Source of the DNA: Prescottella subtropica | Lineage (GTDB): Bacteria > Actinomycetota > Actinomycetes > Mycobacteriales > Mycobacteriaceae | DNA length: 64,000 nt | Assembly: GCF_005434945.1 (NCBI RefSeq) | Contig: NZ_SKCH01000003.1 | Coordinates: 62,001-126,000 of the forward strand | Reading direction: 5' to 3' | Shown here: in pieces, positions 57,562 through 64,000 of the stretch | Position numbering within the stretch: the first letter of the stretch is position 1 | How the letters are laid out: the number at the start of each line of letters is the position of its first letter | Program-made: the position numbers and the translations under genes | Notes under the pieces: model-generated | Database searches by the model: none | Told to the model about the DNA's origin: nothing | What the model saw: the letters and a program-made list of their open reading frames with translations, nothing else

Positions 57562-58443
57562 ATGGGGACCGATGAGGATCGAGTGAGGACACGGGGGAGG
57601 CTCGCGGCCGCGTCGACCGCGGCGGAGCCGGGGTGGCTGGCCGACGACGATCACCCGGACTGGCAGGACGACACGATGTCGGTGCCGAGTCGGTGGAGCG
57701 GGCTGCGGTTGAATCCGGGGCGCCGCGGCGTGGCCGCACTCGTGGTGGTCGGGTTGGTCGCGGCGATCGTTGCGGCGGTGACGGTGTGGCGGGACCGGCC
57801 GGATGTGCAGGCGATCCCGCCGCTGCCGGTCGTCGCCGCCGGTGACAGCGCAGGGGGGGACGGCGCAGTGGGAGACAGTGCGGTGGGGGATCCGGCCGCG
57901 CCCGACCCGCTCGCCGCTCCGGCGCTGACTCCCACACCGGCACCCGTCCCCGTCGAGGAACTGATCGTCAGCGTCGTCGGACTCGTCGAACGGTCGGGTC
58001 TGGTGCGGCTGCCACCCGGATCGCGGGTCGCCGACGCCCTCGCCGCCGCCGGTGGGGCCCGGCCCGGCGCGGACGTACTGGGCCTGAACATGGCCGAACG
58101 GGTCGACGACGGCGACCAGATCCTGGTCGGGGCGACCCCACCGGCCGGTGGACCCACCACGGTCGGCAGCGCGCGCATCGGATCGGGGGCGGCCGGGACA
58201 GGAGCCGGGGCAGGAGTCGGTGCGCCGTCGAAGTCCGGGGACCGGCCCGGCGGGAAGGTGAACCTGAACACCGCCGACGCGGCCGCACTCGACGCGCTGC
58301 CCGGTGTCGGTCCGGTGACGGCGTCGGCGATCGTGGCGTGGCGGGCGACGAACGGCCGGTTCACGGACGTCGAACAGTTGGGTGAGGTCGACGGCATCGG
58401 ACCCGGCCGGCTCGCGAAACTGCGGGACCTGGTGACGGTGTGA
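57562..58443 (+). CDS. comEA: ComEA-family DNA-binding protein
   Basis: 293 aa membrane-anchored DNA receptor homologue. A cytoplasmic N-terminus (about 1-55) precedes one membrane helix (about 57-77), a Pro/Ala linker, and an SLBB domain (about 133-195). The C-terminal double helix-hairpin-helix (about 232-293) has the NLNTADAAALDALPGVGPVTA and GEVDGIGPGRLAKLRDLV motifs. Its end overlaps comEC by 4 bp. Confidence 0.92.
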   Translation: MGTDEDRVRTRGRLAAASTAAEPGWLADDDHPDWQDDTMSVPSRWSGLRLNPGRRGVAALVVVGLVAAIVAAVTVWRDRPDVQAIPPLPVVAAGDSAGGDGAVGDSAVGDPAAPDPLAAPALTPTPAPVPVEELIVSVVGLVERSGLVRLPPGSRVADALAAAGGARPGADVLGLNMAERVDDGDQILVGATPPAGGPTTVGSARIGSGAAGTGAGAGVGAPSKSGDRPGGKVNLNTADAAALDALPGVGPVTASAIVAWRATNGRFTDVEQLGEVDGIGPGRLAKLRDLVTV

Positions 58444-60812
58444 CCGACCCGGACGGGCCGGTCGATCTGAGGCTGGTCCCGTCCGCGGCGGCCTGCTGGG
58501 CGGTGACACTGGTCGGGCTGCTGGCGGGGTGGCGACCGGCGGTGGGGGTGGCCGCCGGACTCGTGGTCGCGGCCGGAACCCTGGTGGTGACGGTGGCACG
58601 GCGGGAGACGGCGCCGCTGCGACGTGGGATCGCCGCGACGCTGATCGCGGCGGCCCTGCTCGGTGCCGGGTTCGCGGTCGCGACGGCCGTCCGGGTCCAC
58701 GCCGTGACCGGGCACCCGCTGGCCGCGCTGGCCGACCGCGGCGCGTCGGCGACCGTGACCGTCGTCGTCGACGACGATCCGAAACCGTTGCGCGCCTCGG
58801 GTTTCGGTGGCCCCCGCCAGCTGCTGGTGCGGACGTCGCTGCGGGAGATGCGGGACCGGGACCGGACCGTCCGGGTCGGCGGGTCGGTGCTCGTCTTCGC
58901 GCAGGGGCCGCAGTGGGAGACGTTGCTGCCCGGACAGCGGATCACCCTGAGAGGAAAGCTCGCCGCACCGCAGCGCGCCGATCTCACGGTCGCGGTGCTG
59001 CGGGCGACGGGACCGCCGTCGGCCGTCGAACCGCCGCCACGCCACCAGCGGTGGGCGGGCACGGTCCGCGGCCGACTCGCCGCCGCGGCCACGGCGGCGC
59101 TGCCACCGGAGCAGGCCGGACTCCTGCCCGGGCTCGTCGTCGGGGACGTGTCCGCGCTGCCGCAGGAGGTGAAGGACCAGTTCACCGCGGCCGGGCTCAC
59201 CCACCTGACGGCGGTGTCGGGTGCCAACGTGTCGATCGTGCTCGGCGCGGTGCTGCTGCTGGTGCGCGGCGCCGGTATCGGCCCCCGCACCGGGGCGGTG
59301 CTCGCCGGTGCCGCACTGGTGGCGTTCGTGATCGTCGCGCGGCCGTCCCCGAGCGTGCTGCGGGCCGCCGCGATGGGCAGTATCGCGCTGCTCGCGCTCG
59401 TCGTCGGACGCCGGAAACAGGCGATCCCGGCGCTGGCGGCGTCGGTGATCGTGCTGCTCGCCGTGTCGCCGTCCCTCGCCGTCGATTTCGGGTTCGCACT
59501 GTCGGTCGCCGCGACCGCCGGCCTGATCGTCGTCTCCCCGCTCCTGGTGGAACGGATGCGCGGATGGGGGTGGCCGCGGTGGCTCGCCGAGATGTGCGCG
59601 GTCGCGATCGCCGCGTTCGTCGTCACCGCGCCGATCGTCGCCGCGATGTCCGGGACCGTGAGCATCGTGTCGATCGCCGCGAACCTGCTCGTCGCCCCCG
59701 TCGTCGCACCCATCACGATCGTCGGTGCGGTGACCGCCGTGCTGGCGATGCTGTGGCTGCCGGCCGCGACGCTGCTCGTGCGGGCGGCGGGTCCGCCGCT
59801 GTGGTGGCTGCTCGAGGTCGCCGACCGGGCCGCCGCGATCCCCGGCGCCACGATCACGGTCGCCGGTGGCCTCGTCGGGGCGGTCGTCGTCGCGGCCGGA
59901 CTCGCTGCCGCCGCCGTCACCGTCCGGTACCGGTGGTCCCGCCGGATCCTGGCCGCGCTCGTGGTCGGGGTCGCACTCGTGTGGGTGCCCACCCGCATCC
60001 AGACGCCGGGCTGGCCGGCCGACGGCTGGGCGTTCGTGGCGTGCGACGTCGGTCAGGGCGACGGACTGGTCCTGACGACCGGCGACGGGCGCGCCGTCGT
60101 CGTCGACGCCGGACCGGATCCCGGCCCCGTCGACCGGTGCCTGCGCGGACTCGGCATCGAGAAGATCGCGCTGCTGATCGTCACCCACCTGCACGCCGAC
60201 CACTACGGCGGCATCGACGGGGTCCTCGGCGGTCGATCCGTCGGCGCGGTCGCGATCGGCCCGTCGGATCTGCCCGCCGCCGGCAGACGGTTCGTGTCGG
60301 CGGCCGCCGCCCGGGCCGGTGTCCCGGTCGTGCGTCTCACTCCCGGACGGGACGTGACGATCGGCGACCTGCGCCTGGAGATCCTCGGACCACTGCTGCC
60401 GCCGCCGCGCACCGCGGAGGCGGCCGACGACGCCGCCAACGACACCTCGCTGGTGATCCGCGCCCACACCCGGGCCGGGACGATCCTGCTCACCGGGGAC
60501 GTCGAGGAGGCCGGACAGCGCGCACTGATGCGGTCCGGGACGTCGCTGCGCGCGGACGTCCTCAAGCTGCCGCATCACGGGTCCCGCACCACCGCACCCG
60601 AATTCGTGGCCGCCGTCCGACCCCGGCTGGTCGTGGTCAGTGTCGGTGCCGGCAACCCGTTCGGGCACCCCAACCGCGGCATCCTGGACCGGGCGACGGC
60701 CCTCGGTGCGGTCGTCGCCCGCACCGACCTGCAGGGTGACGTCGCGGTGGCCCGGACCGGGGCCGGGGCACTTGCCGTCGTGGGGCGTTCCCATGGCACC
60801 ATCGTCCGGTGA
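58440..60812 (+). CDS. comEC: ComEC/Rec2 DNA-uptake channel protein
   Basis: 790 aa membrane protein. N-terminal helices and an OB-like domain (about 85-170) precede the competence channel core (about 215-500, about ten helices, [19 protein letters not shown]). The C-terminal metallo-beta-lactamase-like domain (about 525-770) keeps [10 protein letters not shown] and LPHHGSRTT, so its metal site looks intact. Linked by GTGA overlaps to comEA and holA, it is probably translated as a unit. Whether this organism is naturally transformable is not shown by these genes alone. Confidence 0.93.
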   Translation: MTDPDGPVDLRLVPSAAACWAVTLVGLLAGWRPAVGVAAGLVVAAGTLVVTVARRETAPLRRGIAATLIAAALLGAGFAVATAVRVHAVTGHPLAALADRGASATVTVVVDDDPKPLRASGFGGPRQLLVRTSLREMRDRDRTVRVGGSVLVFAQGPQWETLLPGQRITLRGKLAAPQRADLTVAVLRATGPPSAVEPPPRHQRWAGTVRGRLAAAATAALPPEQAGLLPGLVVGDVSALPQEVKDQFTAAGLTHLTAVSGANVSIVLGAVLLLVRGAGIGPRTGAVLAGAALVAFVIVARPSPSVLRAAAMGSIALLALVVGRRKQAIPALAASVIVLLAVSPSLAVDFGFALSVAATAGLIVVSPLLVERMRGWGWPRWLAEMCAVAIAAFVVTAPIVAAMSGTVSIVSIAANLLVAPVVAPITIVGAVTAVLAMLWLPAATLLVRAAGPPLWWLLEVADRAAAIPGATITVAGGLVGAVVVAAGLAAAAVTVRYRWSRRILAALVVGVALVWVPTRIQTPGWPADGWAFVACDVGQGDGLVLTTGDGRAVVVDAGPDPGPVDRCLRGLGIEKIALLIVTHLHADHYGGIDGVLGGRSVGAVAIGPSDLPAAGRRFVSAAAARAGVPVVRLTPGRDVTIGDLRLEILGPLLPPPRTAEAADDAANDTSLVIRAHTRAGTILLTGDVEEAGQRALMRSGTSLRADVLKLPHHGSRTTAPEFVAAVRPRLVVVSVGAGNPFGHPNRGILDRATALGAVVARTDLQGDVAVARTGAGALAVVGRSHGTIVR

Positions 60813-61786
60813 CTACCTCCGCCCGCCCCGCGCCGCTGCATCTCGTCCTGGGCGACGAGGAACTGTTGGTCGAACGCGCGGTCGCATCGGTGATCGGTGC
60901 CGTCCGGGGCGCGGCCGGGTCGTCCGGGGCGGACATCCCGGTCTCCCGACTGCGGGCCGGTGACGCGAGTGCCCCCGAACTGGCGGAACTGCTGAGCCCG
61001 TCGCTGTTCGCGGAGGATCGGGTGATCGTCCTCGAGGCGGCCGCCGAGGCCGGTAAGGACGCCGTCACCCTCATCCAGGAGGCGTCCGGCGACGTCCCCG
61101 AGGGGGCCGTGCTGATCGTGCTCCATTCGGGTGCCGGGCGGGCGAAGGCGCTCGCCGGGGCGCTGCAGAAGGCCGGGGCCACCGTCCACGCCTGCGCCAA
61201 GCTCAAGCCGGGGGAGCGGGTCGACTTCGTGCGCGGCGAGTTCCGGTCCGCCGGTGTCCGCGTCTCACCCGAGGTCCTGGAACTGGTCGTCGACGCCGTC
61301 GGCTCGGATCTGCGGGAACTCGCCGCAGCCTGCTCCCAGTTGATCGCCGACACCGGCGGCCGGATCGACGCCGGCGCCGTCCAGCGGTACTACTCGGGCA
61401 AGGCGGAGGTGTCCGGGTTCGACGTCGCCGACAAGGCGGTGACCGGTGACCGGCGCGGCGCGATGGAGGCGTTGCGGTGGGCGATGCACCGCGGTGTCGC
61501 GCACGTGCTGCTCGCCGACGCGCTCGCCGACGCCGTCCACACCATCGCGCGGGTCGGGTCCGCGGGCCGCGGCGACCCGTTCGCGATGGCGTCCGCGCTG
61601 GGCATGCCGCCGTGGAAGATCAAGAAGGCGCAGGCGCAGGCCCGCGGCTGGGATCCGGCGTCGATCGGCGAGGCCCTGCAGGTGGTGGCGCAGCTCAACG
61701 GAGACGTCAAGGGTCAGGCCGCGGACGCCGACTACGCCGTCGAGGCGGCGGTGCGCCGGGTCGCGGACCTGCACGGCGGCCGCTGA
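60809..61786 (+). CDS. holA: DNA polymerase III delta subunit
   Basis: 325 aa clamp-loader subunit that opens the beta clamp. The N-terminal AAA+-like domain begins [16 protein letters not shown] and lacks a functional P-loop, as usual for delta. The collar domain contains [29 protein letters not shown] near the C-terminal third. The start GTG overlaps comEC by 4 bp. Last gene of the comEA-comEC-holA unit. Confidence 0.95.
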   Translation: MTTSARPAPLHLVLGDEELLVERAVASVIGAVRGAAGSSGADIPVSRLRAGDASAPELAELLSPSLFAEDRVIVLEAAAEAGKDAVTLIQEASGDVPEGAVLIVLHSGAGRAKALAGALQKAGATVHACAKLKPGERVDFVRGEFRSAGVRVSPEVLELVVDAVGSDLRELAAACSQLIADTGGRIDAGAVQRYYSGKAEVSGFDVADKAVTGDRRGAMEALRWAMHRGVAHVLLADALADAVHTIARVGSAGRGDPFAMASALGMPPWKIKKAQAQARGWDPASIGEALQVVAQLNGDVKGQAADADYAVEAAVRRVADLHGGR

Positions 61787-61857
61787 CCGCGGCGGCTGGC
61801 CGCGGGCGCAGCGCACCCCGGACCAGCAGACGCAGCGCCCCGGACCACGGATACAGC

Positions 61858-61891
61858 GAAAGGCCCCCGATCGAATGATCGGGGGCCTTTC
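61858..61891. terminator. bidirectional terminator between holA and rpsT
   Basis: A 15-bp stem GAAAGGCCCCCGATC with loop GAAT and its exact complement lies between the convergent genes. Short A/T ends on both sides suit termination on either strand. Confidence 0.8.
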
Positions 61892-61929
61892 ACCACAGAG
61901 CTTGCGACGGTGGAACCGTCAGAAACTTG

Positions 61930-62190
61930 TCAGAGAGAGTTGGCGACCTTCGCGAGCGCCGACTTCTTGTTGGCAGCCTGGTTGGCGTGGATGACGCCCT
62001 TGCCGGCTGCCTTGTCGAGCTGGCGGCTGGTGGCGACGAGGAGCTCGTTGGCCTTGTCCTTGTCACCGGTTGCCGCGGCCTCGCGGAAGGAACGGATCGC
62101 CGTGCGCAGCGAGGACTTCACCGACTGGTTGCGGAGTCGGTTGCGCTCGTTGGTGCGGATCCGCTTCACCTGGGACTTGATGTTGGCCAC
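61930..62190 (-). CDS. rpsT: 30S ribosomal protein S20
   Basis: 86 aa primary 16S rRNA-binding protein. The start GTG at 62190 gives [21 protein letters not shown], the canonical S20 N-terminus, with AGGAT 7-8 bp upstream. The basic helical sequence and the [23 protein letters not shown] end are typical. It is convergent with holA across the terminator. Confidence 0.98.
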   Translation of the reverse strand: MANIKSQVKRIRTNERNRLRNQSVKSSLRTAIRSFREAAATGDKDKANELLVATSRQLDKAAGKGVIHANQAANKKSALAKVANSL

Positions 62191-62420
62191 GCGTAAAATC
62201 CTGTCGTCTTTTTTGCTGGTTTCTGTCGAAAAGCTCTGGGTGCACATGCACCGACCGACGACACTACCAGTACCCACGAGGTGATCTCAAACCGGTGGCC
62301 GTCCAGGGCTTCCGCGGACTCTACCGCATTCCGGCGGACATCCCGATTCGGACTCGAACCCGCGCGGCATCCACGAAAACGGGCCTTGTTCCCTGGGCGA
62401 CGACTTCACGGCACGACGAC

Positions 62421-62990
62421 TCAGCGCCAGCTGTAGTCGGTGCGCAGCCGGGCGGCGACGGTGTCGAAGCGGTCGCGGTCGAGGATCGCGCCCTCGCGGC
62501 GGATACCGGCCTCGGGGACGTCGAGGACCCGGTCCAGGCGCACCCAGCTCGGCCGGTTCCCGGCATCCCAGGGGCCGGCGCCGAGGGGCAGCCAGTCCGG
62601 GTTGTCGTCGCGTCGCTCGTTGGACGACAGCATCAGCCCGAGCAGTGTGTCGCCGTCGCGTCCGACGACGAGGACGGGACGGTCCTTGCCCTGACCCGGG
62701 TCCTCCTCGTAGGCGACCCACGTCCACACGATCTCGCCGGGATCGGCCTGCCCGTCGAGGTGGGGGGAGTACTCGATGCGACGCGCCCGGTGCGCGGTGG
62801 GCACCGTGGTACGTGACGCCGGACGGCCGGGCGCCGCCGGTGGACGTGCCGGGGCCGACAGCATTCCCGACACGGTGTCGGCGACCCGCGTGACCGGGGC
62901 GCTGCGGCGCAGTTGCCGCAGCAGTTTCGGGCCTTCCCGGGTCGCGTAGTCGCCGAGCCTTCTGCCGATGGTGCTCCACGTGCCCGCCAT
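62421..62990 (-). CDS. PemK/MazF-like family protein (orphan, Rv2405-like)
   Basis: 189 aa protein. The N-terminal half (about 1-75) is basic and unlike toxins. The C-terminal half (about 80-189) has a PemK/MazF-like SH3 fold with IVWTWVAYEEDPGQGKDRPVLVVGRDGD, where the GKDRPVLVV strand is the family hallmark. There is no antitoxin gene beside it, and its fixed location divergent from lepA matches M. tuberculosis Rv2405, so a housekeeping role is more likely than a classical toxin. ATG at 62990. Confidence 0.75.
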   Translation of the reverse strand: MAGTWSTIGRRLGDYATREGPKLLRQLRRSAPVTRVADTVSGMLSAPARPPAAPGRPASRTTVPTAHRARRIEYSPHLDGQADPGEIVWTWVAYEEDPGQGKDRPVLVVGRDGDTLLGLMLSSNERRDDNPDWLPLGAGPWDAGNRPSWVRLDRVLDVPEAGIRREGAILDRDRFDTVAARLRTDYSWR

Positions 62991-63154
62991 GAGGCCCGAG
63001 CTTAACGGTGACCTCGGGCGCGCTCCGGTGACCCGCGGTGACCCTGGATGTGTACGCGGGCCCGCCCACAAGGGATGATGGGGGTTGCAACGGGACACGG
63101 GTGACGCCGGCCCGGGTCGATGAACGATGCGCGAGTGAGACGAGGGAATAGGGC

Positions 63155-64000
<846 letters not shown>

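Noticed and set aside
58440-60812. ComEC as evidence of a natural competence island
   Set aside because: comEA-comEC-holA is the standard conserved actinobacterial order, with no pilus or dprA genes beside it here.
62316-62410. tRNA-like stretch on the minus strand with GGTTCGAGTCC
   Set aside because: The T-loop-like sequence has no matching T-stem, acceptor or anticodon arm, so no cloverleaf can be drawn.
62421-62990. Classical toxin-antitoxin locus
   Set aside because: No antitoxin-sized gene overlaps or abuts the PemK-like gene on the same strand; rpsT and lepA are its neighbours.

Overview
The window is high-GC actinobacterial chromosome, almost certainly from Rhodococcus or a close relative in the Nocardiaceae. 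The evidence is roughly 70% GC, frequent GTG starts, many 4-bp GTGA start/stop overlaps, and a gene order that follows the Mycobacterium tuberculosis Rv2404c-Rv2471 backbone in long blocks (recalled from memory, not aligned). I see no insertion sequence, prophage, rRNA operon or CRISPR array. The sequence looks like vertically inherited core chromosome carrying a few lineage-specific inserts.

Layout. 0-2 kb: an AurF-like diiron oxygenase gene followed 10 bp later by an FprB-type ferredoxin/NADPH reductase cut by the left edge. 2-12.6 kb: a mycobacterial-type block (GH13 alpha-glucosidase, truncated haemoglobin GlbO, HNH protein, CtaJ-like oxidase subunit, DUF5130, aminopeptidase N, DsbA-like oxidoreductase, RpiB, Nei) with a rhodocoxin-reductase-like flavoprotein inserted. 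12.7-18.9 kb: nitronate monooxygenase, tRNA-Gly(TCC) and tRNA-Pro(TGG), then tig-clpP1-clpP2-clpX. 18.9-28.4 kb: an accessory catabolic region with the lower meta-cleavage trio (hydratase, acylating acetaldehyde dehydrogenase, aldolase), IclR and TetR regulators, a secreted lipase-family lipoprotein, a YdeP/FdhD molybdoenzyme pair and a GNAT protein.

28.4-42.9 kb: S9 peptidase, valS-folC-DUF4233-ndk, RNase E/G, rplU-rpmA, obg-proB. 42.9-52.6 kb: a second accessory stretch between proB and proA with a sirtuin, a YhgE/Pip membrane protein, the ectABC compatible-solute operon, a RecQ helicase with a phosphoribosyltransferase-like tail, ribokinase and an amino-acid permease. 52.7-64 kb: proA, nadD-rsfS-gpgP-octT-degV, comEA-comEC-holA, rpsT, a PemK/MazF-like orphan and the start of lepA.

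The genes group into protein quality control (Tig, ClpP1P2X), translation (ValS, L21, L27, Obg, RsfS, S20, LepA, two tRNAs), NAD/folate/proline supply, osmoprotection (Ect, Pro) and methylglucose lipopolysaccharide metabolism (GpgP, OctT). The most unusual signals are non-coding. A 42-bp hairpin element occurs twice: one copy is read in frame inside gpgP and the other supplies the stop codon of the sirtuin. A second, REP-like family (core CCGCGTTTYGCGCACTTG) occurs five times in two intergenic regions. Three convergent gene pairs end on a shared CTAG. Good operator candidates lie upstream of the meta-cleavage operon and ectABC.
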